In this document: positions 8,856 through 17,784 of the stretch, one piece after another
How positions within the stretch are numbered: position 1 is the first letter of the stretch
How the letters are laid out: each line of letters begins with the position of its first letter
DNA from: Streptomyces tuirus
GTDB lineage: Bacteria; Actinomycetota; Actinomycetes; Streptomycetales; Streptomycetaceae
Direction: 5' to 3'
DNA length: 64,000 nucleotides
Assembly (NCBI GenBank): GCA_018195615.1
Contig: JAGTPG010000002.1
Location: 5,697,501 to 5,761,500 of the forward strand
The notes under the pieces: model-generated
Seen by the model: the letters and a program-made list of their open reading frames with translations, nothing else
What the model was told of the DNA's origin: nothing
The model's database searches: none
Position numbers and translations under genes: made by a program

Positions 8856-10674
8856 ATGCGGCCGCTCGAAGTCGACGAACCCACCGTCGTGGGGCCCTAC
8901 CGGCTGCTCGGCCGGCTCGGCTCCGGCGGCATGGGCCGGGTCTACCTGGGCCGCAGCACCGGCGGCCGTACGGTCGCGGTGAAGATCGTGCACCCGCACT
9001 TCGCCCTGGACGAGGAGTTCCGCGCCCTCCCCCAAGCTCTCGGCTGCGCTCGAGCAGGGGGACCCCCATCGCCGCGAGGTCGAGGCCGCGCGCCGGGTCG
9101 GCGGTGCCTGGACGGCACCCGTCCTGGACGCGGACCCGGAGGCACGAGTGCCGTGGGTGGCGACCGCGTACGCGGCGGGCCCGTCGCTGTCGGCCGCGGT
9201 CGCCGCGGGCGGCCCGCTGCCCGCCCACACCGTACGGGTGCTGGGGGCGGGGCTGGCCGAGGCACTGGCGGCGGTGCACGAGCTCGGTCTGGTGCACCGG
9301 GACGTGAAGCCGTCGAACGTACTGCTGACGCTGGACGGTCCGCTCCTGATCGACTTCGGGATCGCCCGCGCCACCGACGGCACGGCGTCCCTGACCTCCA
9401 CGGGCGTCTCGATCGGCTCGCCCGGCTACATGTCGCCCGAGCAGATCCTGGGCAAGGGCGTCACGGGCGCGGCCGACGTCTTCTCACTGGGCGCGGTCCT
9501 GGCGTACGCGGCGACCGGCGAACCGCCCTTCCCCGGGGACTCCTCCGCGGCCCTCCTCTACAAGGTCGTCCACGAAGAGCCGGAACTCGGGGGATGGACG
9601 GGGAGCTGCGGGACCTCACCGCGGCCTGCCTGACGAAGGACCCGGGCGAGCGCCCCACCCCGACGGAGGCGGCCGCACGCCTGGCTCCCGAGGGCGCGGC
9701 CCGGCTGGTGGCGGGCGGGTGGCTGCCGGGGGCGTTGGTTGAGCAGGTGAGCCGGAGCGCGGTGCAGCTGCTGAACCTGGAGGCCACGGGGGCGGGGGCC
9801 GAGGCAGGGGGGGCCTTCGGGACCGGTCGGCTTCAGCAGCCCCTCGGTGGGGGTGCAGGACAGTCCTCAGGTGGGGGCACAGGACGGACTTCCGGTGGGG
9901 GCACAGGACGGACTTCCGGGGGACGTGCCGTCACCGACGCGGGGTGAGGACGCCGGGGTCGCCGGGGTGTTCGGGCCGCCGCCGGCCATGCCCGGTCCTG
10001 CCTCCCCCGCCGCCGTCCCCGGACCCCGCCCCCGCGACAGCGACCCGCACGACACCGTCACCGCCAAGGGCCGCCGCCCCGGCAGGCTCTCCGTCTCCGT
10101 GGCGGCGACGTCCACGCCGGACGGTGGCGGGCGGGTGCGCAGGCTGAGCTGCACGGTGGCCCTGGCGGTCGCCGGGGCGATGGCGGCCGTGACGATCGGC
10201 TCGGTGTTCGTCTTCGACCTGCTGCCCGGCCGGACGGACCAGGACGACGCAGGCAGCGGCTCCGACAGCAGTGTCGACTCACCACCGCCACCGGCGGCGA
10301 CCGCGAGCTCCGCTCCCTCCGGTGCGGTGCCCGCCGCCTACCTCGGCACCTGGGAGGGCCAGGGCACCGCCCTGGACGGCAATCTGCCCCTTGGCACGTT
10401 CCGGATCACCCTCGAACGGGCCGCCGTAGGCCAGGAGTTGGGCCGCCTCCGCCAGACCGACCAGATCGGCGGCGTCTGCGTCGACGTACTGACCCTGAAG
10501 CAGGTGACGAAGAAGGAGCTCGTCGCGACGTCCGTGGGCGCGAAGACCAACCACGGCGGCTGCAACCCGGCCTCCACGACCGTCCACCTCACGCCGGTGG
10601 GCGACGACCTCCAGTACCGCTCGGAGAGCGAGGAGTCGGGCCGGCCTCAGGCTCGGATGTCGAGGGTGCGGTAG
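8856..10674 (+). pseudogene. Ser/Thr protein kinase (Hanks type, membrane-anchored), disrupted by a repeat insertion and frameshifts
   Basis: This is a PknB-like transmembrane kinase gene. The N-lobe has GRLGSGGMGRVYLGR and the catalytic Lys in VAVK. The C-lobe has HRDVKPSNV, DFGIAR and SPGYMSPEQ. A Gly/Pro-rich linker follows, then one membrane helix (VALAVAGAMAAVTIGSVFVF) and an extracellular domain with no PASTA repeats. The ATG has GGGAGG upstream. Three breaks are seen. A 43-bp palindromic repeat at 9027-9069 sits after DEEFRA and shifts the frame before RREVEAARRVGG. One G is missing near 9593, and there is a shift in a run of seven G near 9810. The two G-run breaks may be sequencing errors; the repeat looks like a genuine insertion that would inactivate the kinase. 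It abuts the T7SS ATPase gene region. Confidence 0.8.
9027..9069. repeat. 43-bp Streptomyces-type palindromic repeat inside the kinase gene
   Basis: The insert begins CTCCCCCAAGCTCTCGG and ends CTCGAGCAGGGGGACCCCCAT. It forms an imperfect inverted repeat with C5/G5 outer arms and an AGCTC/GAGC inner part. From memory, very similar elements are abundant between genes in Streptomyces. Coding sequence for the kinase resumes exactly at 9070 in another frame, so the element's edges are clear. Its length (3n+1) shifts the frame. Confidence 0.75.
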
Positions 10675-11254
10675 GGGAGGACCGGCCGCCGTACTTCACG
10701 AACAGGGTGATCAGGAGCACGATCACCGTGAGGGTCGCGACGAGGCCGACAGCCCACAACCACGGGTAGTGCACATGCACCCAGCAGGACCCGCCCTCGC
10801 TGTAGCAGCCGGAGTCCCAGTCCCGGCGTCGCTTGGGGCGTGTGGTCGCCATGATCACCCCGGCGACCACGTACCCCGCCGCCAGCCCGGGCAGTGAGGC
10901 GGCCGCCCAGCCCAGCGAACGAGGCTTGCTCTTCTTCCAGTTCATCCGGGTCAGCGGCCACACCCAGAGCAGGAAGACCAACGGCACCAGGGCACCGACA
11001 GTCGCGGCGAAGGCGTACGCCCCGCCGGGCCACGTGGGCGCGAGGTCGCTCCAGAGGTCGTGGCCCCAGTACATGTCGAAGAAGTACAGCGGCGTCAGCA
11101 GGACGAAGACCCCGGGGATCACCGCGCACCCCACGGCGCATCCCCAGTCCGGCCTCTTCGGCCGGCCGACGGCCGGCCGCCCCCGCCGGTGCTCGTACCG
11201 CAGGGCGGCCCCGGCCGCCTTCCTCCGCTTCGGCTTCGCCGAACCCCCGCTCAT
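10589..11254 (-). CDS. four-helix membrane protein, hypothetical, T7SS-adjacent
   Basis: This is a ~221-residue hypothetical membrane protein. A basic N-terminus (KPKRRK, RPKRPD) precedes four predicted helices at about residues 33-55, 75-100, 112-135 and 165-190, the last reading VATLTVIVLLITLFVKY. A CYSEGGSCWVH loop between helices 3 and 4 has two Cys that could pair outside. The ATG at 11254 lies 4 bases after the EccC-type gene stop, so the two are probably co-transcribed. The literal frame runs to 10589, overlapping the kinase end. If one C is missing near 10681, the protein would instead end KYGGPVLPYRTLDIRA at 10647, which I find more natural. Function is unknown. Confidence 0.7.
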   Translation of the reverse strand: MSGGSAKPKRRKAAGAALRYEHRRGRPAVGRPKRPDWGCAVGCAVIPGVFVLLTPLYFFDMYWGHDLWSDLAPTWPGGAYAFAATVGALVPLVFLLWVWPLTRMNWKKSKPRSLGWAAASLPGLAAGYVVAGVIMATTRPKRRRDWDSGCYSEGGSCWVHVHYPWLWAVGLVATLTVIVLLITLFVKYGGRSSPTAPSTSEPEAGPTPRSPSGTGGRRPPA

Positions 11255-11258
11255 CGCG

Positions 11259-14200
11259 TCACCCCGGCACGACGACCGTACGAAGCTCCCCGTCCCCGAG
11301 GTGCAGCATGCCCTTGCCGGGCGCCACCTGGCCGCCGACCATGCTGCGGGACAGCCGGACGCCGACGAGGTCTCCGCTGGAGGACTCCTGCGGGGAGAGG
11401 AGGATGCCGCGGCGGGCCTTCTTCGCGTCGACCTGCCAGCCGGAGAAGCCGCTGCAGACGTCCTCCTCGTCACCGGCGATGACGAGGGCGAGGCCGCGTT
11501 CGGCGCCGCGCGAGACGACCTTCTTCAGCTGGCTCTCGGCGTCGCAGTCCTCCAGGATCTCGCCGTCGTCGATCAGCACCGCGATCGGCTCCTCCAACGA
11601 CGCCTGGTCGACGAGCTCCTCGAATTCGTCCTCGTCGATGTCGTCGCCGGTGAAGACCTTAAGGACGCCTTCCGAGCCGTCGAGCTGACGGAGGGGCGAC
11701 TGGCGGGGCGCCGCGATGACCAGGCGCGTGCCCTGGGCCAGGAACGACTGCGCGAAGTTCATCAGCACCGTCGAGCGGCCCGACTTGGCCGGACCCGCGA
11801 TGACGAACGCCGGCACGCCGTCCGCCAGATCGGGGCCGAAGCCGACGATCTCGTCGCCGCCGATGCCGACCAGACCCCACAGGCGCGAGCGCGACGCCTC
11901 CGGGTCACGCAGCTCCCAGGCCTCCGGGAAGGAGATCCGGCTGGGCAGGCTGTCCACGCGGAACGGACGGCGCGAGCGCGGCACGGACCCGTCACGGGCG
12001 GTGGCCGCCTCGCCGATGGCCGCGAGGGCGGCGGCCTGGCCCTGACCGCTGGTGTCCTCGGCGAGCAGCGCGAACTGCGTCTCCGTACCGAACTCGTTGC
12101 GGAAGGCACGCCCCGGCGGGATCTCCTCGGGCACCTTGCGCGCCGGGATGCCCAGCGCCGAGAAGTCGCTGCGGTCGGCGAGCCGCAGACCGTACTTGTC
12201 CTCGGTGAGGGTCGCGATACGGCCGACGAGAAGCGTCCGGTCACCGGTCAGGATCAGATGGATGCCGACGCTCGCGCCCTCGCGCATCATCGTCTGCAGC
12301 TCGTCCGTGAGCGAACCGTGGTCGATCTCGCCGAGCGTGGGCACCCAGCCCTCCCAGCGGTCCAGCATCACGACGATGTGCGGCAGCCGCTCGTCCTCGG
12401 CGACCGAGGCCCGCTGCTCCCCGATGTCCGCGAAGCCCTTCTCCGCCAGCAGATCCTGCCGGCGGCCCAGCTCGCCCTTGAGCCGGTTGACCAGACGTAC
12501 GACCCGCTCGGTCTGGTTACGGCCGACCACCGCGCCGCAGTGCGGCAGCCGGGTCAGCGCGTTGAGCGCGCCGTTGCCGCAGTCGATGCCGTAGAGGTGC
12601 ACGTCGGCGACGGAGTGGGTGCGGGCGATCGAGCCCGCGAGGGTGCGCAGCACCTGGGAGCGGCCGCTGCGCGGGGCACCGCCGATCATCAGATGGCCGA
12701 AGGAGGAGAAGTCCACGACGACGGGGCGGCGCGACTGGCTGGCCGGCAGGTCCTCGATGCCGTACGGGGCGGGCGGCAGCTTGCCGGCGCCACCGGCGAA
12801 CGCGGGCAGCTCGACGTCGTCCAGCAGCAGCGTCTCGTCGAGGGCGGGCAGCCACGGGCTGTGCTGGGGCGGGATACCCAGCGAGGTGTTGGCGTCGCGG
12901 ATGGTGTCGACGAGGACCTTCAGATCGGTGATCTCCTCGTCCTCACGGGCCTCGGCCTTCGGCTTGGCGAGCGCCGCCCGTCCGAGGTCCTCCCAGCCCA
13001 GCGGACCCACCCAGGGCATCAGCACGGCCGGGTCGGCCGCACCGGGCCTGCGGCCACCCACGCGTCCGGACTGGAAGGGCACCAGGGAGGCGTGCCCGAG
13101 CCGGGCGTAGGCGCGGCCCGGGGTGCTCTTGGAGATGTGTCCCGCCTCCGGCGAGTCGATGACGTCGCTCGACTCGCCGCCGTCCGTCACACGCAGCGCG
13201 ATCCGGAGGTTCGTGTTGGCGCGGATCTCGGGGGACACGACACCACTCGGCCGCTGCGTCGCCAGCAGCAGGTGAATGCCGAGGGACCGGCCACGCTGGG
13301 CGATGTTCACGAGCCCCGTCACGAAGTCGGGCAGGTCACGCACCATCGAGGCGAACTCGTCGATGACGATGAGCAGCCGCGGCACGGGCTGATGCGACGG
13401 ATCCCGGCGCACAAGATCCTGGTAGTCCTCGATGTCCTTGGCGTCGGCGGCGGCCAGGATGTGCTCGCGCCGGTGCAGCTCGGCACCCAGCGACTCCAGG
13501 GCACGCTCCACCAGATGCGCGTCGAGGTCGGTCACCATGCCGACGGTGTGCGGCAGATGCACACAGTCCTTGAACGCCGCGCCACCCTTGTAGTCGACGA
13601 GCACGAACGTCATGTTCTCGGGCGTGTTCGCCACCGCCAGCGCCGCCACGATGGTCTGCAGCAGCTCCGACTTACCCGAACCGGTCGTACCGGCGATGAG
13701 ACCGTGCGGCCCGTCCTTGCGGATGTCGATCCCGAACGCCCCGTCGTACGACTCACCGATGACGGCGAGCGTCGACTGCCCGCCCATCCGCCAGCGAGCC
13801 ACGATCGCGTCGCTCGTCGGCGGCTCCAGCTGCAGCACGTCCAGCAGCCGGCTCGACCCCGGCAGCGCCGAGTCCTCGGTCTCCCCGCTGATGTCCCGCA
13901 GCGGCGACAGCGACCGGGCGAGCCGCAGACACCAGGCGGCGGAGACGAAGTCGGGCCGTACGTCCTTCAGCCGCTCCGCACCGGCCTCCTCGACGCGCAG
14001 CCGCAACTGCTCGCTGCGGCCGACCTGTTCGGGCTGCTGCGCGGTGCTGTGCCAGGCCTGGAAAGAGGGGAAACCACCCGCGACCTGCTGTGTCTGCTGC
14101 TGGACCTGCTGGGCCGGCTCGTACTCCTCGGCCTTCGGCTCGGCGACGACATACGCCTGGCACTCGCCGGGCAGGAACCGCTCCTCGGCGTCGAGGCAGA

Positions 14201-15890
14201 TGGCGAACATCGACACAGACGGCCCTTCGCGCAGCAGCCGCACCACACCCGGGAGGGACCGCAGCCGTCGCGACCCGTCCCACACCACGACGATGTCGGG
14301 ATCGCTGAAGCTCGAACCACCCTGCGACTTGTTCTGCTCGGCGGCCTTCTTGCGCGCGTCGAGGATCTGCGTCAGCTCGCCGATGCGGGCACCGACGGTC
14401 TCGGCGTCGGTCCCGATGAGCACGTTGACGTCCTGCCCGCCGGAAGGCTTGGAGTGCGGCAGCCAGCGCACCCAGTCCCAGGACTCCTGTGCGGCGTTCT
14501 CGCTCAGCACATAGAACTGCACGTCCATCGGGCTGTGCAGCGCCGCCGCCTGCGCGACGGCCCACCGCCCGAGGGCACGGGCGGAATCCCCGGGCCCGGC
14601 CATGCCGATGACACCGAGGGTACGCAGGTGCAGGGCGACCGGGGCATCCTCGATCTTCCACGTCACCTGGCGACGGTGGTCGTCCTGCTCCGGGTCGTCG
14701 AGCACGACCTCGGAGGGCAACTGCCCGGTTCCGACACGGAGCAGGAGATGATCGCGGTCGGTACGCCGCCGCTCCCAGAGCCGGGTACGGGGCCCGGTCC
14801 CGAGGGAGAGCACGGTCGCCGGATCGGGTATGGCGTGCCGCCGGTCGTTCCGCTCGGCGACCAGGGCGTCCTGCGCGTCCTTCTCGATCCGCTCCTTCTG
14901 CTCCTCGTACTCCTGGACCTGCTTTGCGTGCGACTTACGCCCGTGCTTCTTGTCGTTGTAGTAGTTCGCGAAGAGCAGGAACGGGCTCAGCGCGGCCATG
15001 ATCAGGTAGTACCACTTCTGGAAGATCATCACCGACACGACGGCACCGACGAGCGGTGTCAGCGCCATCAGCCAGGGCAGCGGCCGGGCCTCGTACTCAC
15101 GGGGCGGCGACGGCAGCCGGAAGTTGGTCTGCCGCTCGGGCGGCCGCAGCCGCGGGGGCCTGTTGTAGTCGAGGCCGATGCCGTCGTCGGACCACTTGAG
15201 GGCGGCGTTGGGAGGGGTGTAACGGGTCAGCTCGAGCAGGGTGTTGCCGAGACCGATCTGAGCACCGAGGGGCCACTCGGTGGGCCCGCCCTTCTTCTCC
15301 TCCCTCTTCCCCTGCTCCTTCTTCTTGTCACCCTTCTTCTTGTCCCCCTGGTCCTCGTTCTCGGTGAGGGACTTGCCGTCGAGGGTGACGTGCTCCTTGT
15401 CCATGTGCACAGCGACCTGGCAGGTGCCGTCGGTGGCGACGGAGAGGGTGAGGGCCCGGGCGTCGACCTCGGGATCGTCGATACGGACGTACGACGCCGC
15501 CCCGCTGCCGATGTCGTACCGCCCGACGCCGAGCCGGTGCACGAACCCGGCGGCGGGCCCGCCGACGACGCGCAGTTCGACGAGCCCGGTCGGCTCACCC
15601 GGCAGACACCCGGACGGATCCTGAAGACTGACGACGGCACCCTCGCGCAGGGGCGACCCGACGACGGTGGCGTGCGGATCGACCGGGTACCCGTCCACGT
15701 ACACGAGGGGCGCGTTGTTGGCCGGCGCATGCCGATGCTGTCCGAGCGGGATGACCTGCGCCCCGCTGTGCCCGACCTGTTTGGCCAACTCCTGGGCGAT
15801 GTCCCCCACGGTGGACTCAGGATCGGCATCGAGCACGACGTCGGCGGCGCTACCGCCGTACGGGTCGACGACGGTCAGAGTCAGGCGCAC
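11259..15890 (-). CDS. T7SS FtsK/SpoIIIE-type ATPase, EssC/EccC-like with N-terminal FHA-like domains
   Basis: This 1543-residue protein has the layout of the motor ATPase of type VII secretion. Residues 1-90 are a ubiquitin- or FHA-like beta domain (LTLTVVDP... LREGAVVSLQD). Residues 100-215 are an FHA-like domain interrupted by a Lys/Glu-rich insert. Two membrane helices lie at about 275-310. Three P-loop modules follow. The first has canonical GTTGSGKS at ~733 and Walker B LIVIDEF. The second (GAPRSGRS, ~1067) and third (GPAKSGRS, ~1363) have Arg in place of the Walker Lys. The GTG start has GGGAGGA 8 bases upstream. An N-terminal FHA pair on one long chain is like Firmicute EssC rather than split mycobacterial EccCa/Cb. 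No eccB, eccD, eccE or mycP is in the window, so it either works with parts encoded elsewhere or alone. Confidence 0.92.
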   Translation of the reverse strand: MRLTLTVVDPYGGSAADVVLDADPESTVGDIAQELAKQVGHSGAQVIPLGQHRHAPANNAPLVYVDGYPVDPHATVVGSPLREGAVVSLQDPSGCLPGEPTGLVELRVVGGPAAGFVHRLGVGRYDIGSGAASYVRIDDPEVDARALTLSVATDGTCQVAVHMDKEHVTLDGKSLTENEDQGDKKKGDKKKEQGKREEKKGGPTEWPLGAQIGLGNTLLELTRYTPPNAALKWSDDGIGLDYNRPPRLRPPERQTNFRLPSPPREYEARPLPWLMALTPLVGAVVSVMIFQKWYYLIMAALSPFLLFANYYNDKKHGRKSHAKQVQEYEEQKERIEKDAQDALVAERNDRRHAIPDPATVLSLGTGPRTRLWERRRTDRDHLLLRVGTGQLPSEVVLDDPEQDDHRRQVTWKIEDAPVALHLRTLGVIGMAGPGDSARALGRWAVAQAAALHSPMDVQFYVLSENAAQESWDWVRWLPHSKPSGGQDVNVLIGTDAETVGARIGELTQILDARKKAAEQNKSQGGSSFSDPDIVVVWDGSRRLRSLPGVVRLLREGPSVSMFAICLDAEERFLPGECQAYVVAEPKAEEYEPAQQVQQQTQQVAGGFPSFQAWHSTAQQPEQVGRSEQLRLRVEEAGAERLKDVRPDFVSAAWCLRLARSLSPLRDISGETEDSALPGSSRLLDVLQLEPPTSDAIVARWRMGGQSTLAVIGESYDGAFGIDIRKDGPHGLIAGTTGSGKSELLQTIVAALAVANTPENMTFVLVDYKGGAAFKDCVHLPHTVGMVTDLDAHLVERALESLGAELHRREHILAAADAKDIEDYQDLVRRDPSHQPVPRLLIVIDEFASMVRDLPDFVTGLVNIAQRGRSLGIHLLLATQRPSGVVSPEIRANTNLRIALRVTDGGESSDVIDSPEAGHISKSTPGRAYARLGHASLVPFQSGRVGGRRPGAADPAVLMPWVGPLGWEDLGRAALAKPKAEAREDEEITDLKVLVDTIRDANTSLGIPPQHSPWLPALDETLLLDDVELPAFAGGAGKLPPAPYGIEDLPASQSRRPVVVDFSSFGHLMIGGAPRSGRSQVLRTLAGSIARTHSVADVHLYGIDCGNGALNALTRLPHCGAVVGRNQTERVVRLVNRLKGELGRRQDLLAEKGFADIGEQRASVAEDERLPHIVVMLDRWEGWVPTLGEIDHGSLTDELQTMMREGASVGIHLILTGDRTLLVGRIATLTEDKYGLRLADRSDFSALGIPARKVPEEIPPGRAFRNEFGTETQFALLAEDTSGQGQAAALAAIGEAATARDGSVPRSRRPFRVDSLPSRISFPEAWELRDPEASRSRLWGLVGIGGDEIVGFGPDLADGVPAFVIAGPAKSGRSTVLMNFAQSFLAQGTRLVIAAPRQSPLRQLDGSEGVLKVFTGDDIDEDEFEELVDQASLEEPIAVLIDDGEILEDCDAESQLKKVVSRGAERGLALVIAGDEEDVCSGFSGWQVDAKKARRGILLSPQESSSGDLVGVRLSRSMVGGQVAPGKGMLHLGDGELRTVVVPG

Positions 15891-16263
15891 GACTTGTCCT
15901 CCCCGTGCCACTGGGCCGGATGGCCGCTGTGGTTTCCGTTGCTGTGTCCGCCGTGCTGTTCGCTGCCGTTCGCTTCAGTCACTCGGGTCACAGTCGTAGG
16001 GGACGATATCCGTTCAGCAGGGCGGTGGGGCAACGGGCAGGCGTAGTGACGTTCCCGATGGCAACGTCGTACACGACTTCATGACCGCTCGTTCACAAGC
16101 CGGGGATGTGGCACCACAGGCCACACCCGTAAGCTGCTGACGCAAGAGCGGACGATCACACCGGTTGCCACGTGCGATCCGTAACTCGGCCTGGAGGCCG
16201 ATGAGTCCGCAAACAGGGAGCCACGGGGGTTGGCCCTGCGGCGTTGTGAGAGGGAGCGGCTTC
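15891..16263. promoter_or_regulatory. divergent promoter region between the T7SS ATPase and WXG100-like gene
   Basis: These 373 bases separate divergent genes, so at least two promoters are expected here. No open frame has coding character. I cannot name secure -35/-10 boxes or an operator. Confidence 0.45.
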
Positions 16264-16566
16264 ATGGCCAAGGACCTTGACATCACATATCAGGACATGC
16301 GGGAAGCTGCGAAGCATGTCGTGAAGGAGAAGGAAAAGCTCCAGGAGAAGCTCGAGGGCCTCCGCAAGTACATCAACAACCTCGTGCAGTCCGGCTACGT
16401 CACGAAGTCGTCGTCCAAGGCGTTCGACGAGAACTTCGACGAGTTCGTGCGCGGCACGAAGGACACGCTGGACGGTCTGGACGGCATGGGGGACTACCTG
16501 ACCATGGCCGCGGACAAGTTCGAGCAGATCGACGAGGAGCTGGCTAAGCAGGCTCGGAGCAAGTAG
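16264..16566 (+). CDS. WXG100-like protein A (T7SS substrate family)
   Basis: This 100-residue, almost wholly helical protein has the ESX/WXG100 hairpin size and pattern. A charged first helix (VVKEKEKLQEKLEGLRKYI) is followed by a turn (LVQSGYVTKSS) where W-x-G would sit but does not. A second helix ends DKFEQIDEELAKQARSK. FEQID matches the [YF]xxxD form of the T7SS export signal. It is divergent from the ATPase gene and is the nearest candidate substrate. The ATG at 16264 is the natural start; the preceding same-frame codons are not protein-like. Confidence 0.82.
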   Translation: MAKDLDITYQDMREAAKHVVKEKEKLQEKLEGLRKYINNLVQSGYVTKSSSKAFDENFDEFVRGTKDTLDGLDGMGDYLTMAADKFEQIDEELAKQARSK

Positions 16567-16638
16567 GCGCGAGGTGCCCGCCCGGTGCGGCAGCGGATGC
16601 TGAACGCACCGGGCAGGCGTCCGCCCGGCCAGGGCCCG

Positions 16639-17388
16639 TCAGGCGTCGGTGCGGGACTGCCGGAGCACGTGCATGTGGAGGTCGCTGCGCAGCTCCTCCG
16701 TCTCGACACGCAGCCAGGATCCGTCCCGGAAACGTATGAGCAGCGTCCTCGTCTCGAACTCGCCGGAGAACGGGTCGACGAGGGTGGCCTCGGAGGCGGG
16801 AATACGAGCGACGATCTGCATGTGCTTCTCCCGGCCCACGCTGACGCGCTGCGGTGGAGCCGCCAGGACGATCTCCTCCTGGGTCGCCAGAAGCATGCGC
16901 TGGTGGTGGGTGGAGTGGCTGTACCAACGCAGCAGGAACTGCCCGGCGTTACCGTGCCAGTTTCCGTCGAAGACTTTGTCGAGGCCTTGTTGGGTGATGG
17001 TGGCGTCGCGGCGCTTTTCGTCTTCTTTCTTGGCGCGCCAGCGCTCCTTTTCTTCTTTCGTGTCGAGCGATCGCATGACCGCTGACTCGATTTTGGCCAG
17101 GAGTTCGAGGAACGTGATGACGGGGATGAAGGGTGCGCCGAGCACCGCACCGACCATGCCCAGCAGGGGCATCCGGGCAGGGCGGAGACGAGGGTTGTCC
17201 GCGTCCTCCAGTACGTCTGCCGGGGGTTGCGGGATCTTGTCGATCGTGCACCACTCGCCCGCCTCGGCGTGGATGCCCAGGCGGTCCGTCACCACGCGCT
17301 GCTTGCCTCTGCGTGTCACGTGAAGATTCTCCTTGCCGACGTGGAACGGGATCGGTGTGTCGAAAGCGTATCTCGTACGGGGTGCCAT
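16639..17388 (-). CDS. hypothetical protein with one hydrophobic hairpin, T7SS-adjacent
   Basis: This ~249-residue protein is of unknown function. It opens with APRTRYAFDTPIPFHVGKEN, has a hydrophobic segment PLLGMVGAVLGAPFIPVITFL at about residues 75-96, then a strongly charged helix (DTKEEKERWRAKKEDEKR). A beta-rich C-terminal half follows (RVSVGREKHMQIVARIP; TRTLLIRFRDGSWLRVETEEL). It sits on the opposite strand between two WXG100-like genes. ATG 17388 is preferred over a TTG at 17439, but neither has a good ribosome site. It could be an accessory or regulator of the export system (inference from position only). Confidence 0.7.
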   Translation of the reverse strand: MAPRTRYAFDTPIPFHVGKENLHVTRRGKQRVVTDRLGIHAEAGEWCTIDKIPQPPADVLEDADNPRLRPARMPLLGMVGAVLGAPFIPVITFLELLAKIESAVMRSLDTKEEKERWRAKKEDEKRRDATITQQGLDKVFDGNWHGNAGQFLLRWYSHSTHHQRMLLATQEEIVLAAPPQRVSVGREKHMQIVARIPASEATLVDPFSGEFETRTLLIRFRDGSWLRVETEELRSDLHMHVLRQSRTDA

Positions 17389-17472
17389 GTGGGGTGAGGG
17401 AGTCCGGCAATCACGCCCGCCTTCGTGGGCCTCCGCCAAGAACAGTCAAAGGTATGTGGAAAGGCATTACTC

Positions 17473-17784
17473 ATGGGGGACCATATCAAGGCGGATCTCG
17501 CCGCCATCAAGCAGTGCTCGCGCGATCTGACCAAAATTCATGGCGAGTTCGAGCGGCATGGCAACCCTGCGGACGAGTATGGCCAGGCGGTAGGTCACGG
17601 CGGTCTCAAGGACGCGTTCTCGGAATTCGGGGAAACCTGGAAAAAGACCCGGAAAAAACTGATGAAGGAACTTGAGCAGCTGGCCGAGTACACCAGGACC
17701 GCTGCCAAGGCGTACGACGAGATCGACCAAGAGCTGGCCAAGGCCATACGGGACGCCAAGGCGCAGAGCAAGGGGAAGAAGTGA
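17473..17784 (+). CDS. WXG100-like protein B with YxxxD export motif
   Basis: This 103-residue helical hairpin protein heads the plus-strand effector module. The first helix is KADLAAIKQCSRDLTKIHGEF. After a G-rich turn (GHGGLKDAF) comes FSEFGETWKKTRKKLMKEL, and near the end AKAYDEIDQELAKAIRD. YDEID is a clear YxxxD T7SS signal. Instead of W-x-G it has the F-x3-TW-x2-TR pattern shared with proteins C and D. GGAAAGG lies about 10 bases before the ATG at 17473. Its stop overlaps the GTG of the effector-like gene (GTGA), so the two are translationally coupled and may be exported as partners. Confidence 0.85.
   Translation: MGDHIKADLAAIKQCSRDLTKIHGEFERHGNPADEYGQAVGHGGLKDAFSEFGETWKKTRKKLMKELEQLAEYTRTAAKAYDEIDQELAKAIRDAKAQSKGKK

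Noticed and set aside
10833..16046. A 1737-residue plus-strand open frame
   Set aside because: It is the antisense shadow of the T7SS ATPase gene; its composition (Arg/Gln/Val/Asp-rich, no domain) is typical of GC-driven reverse frames, while the minus strand shows clear Walker motifs.
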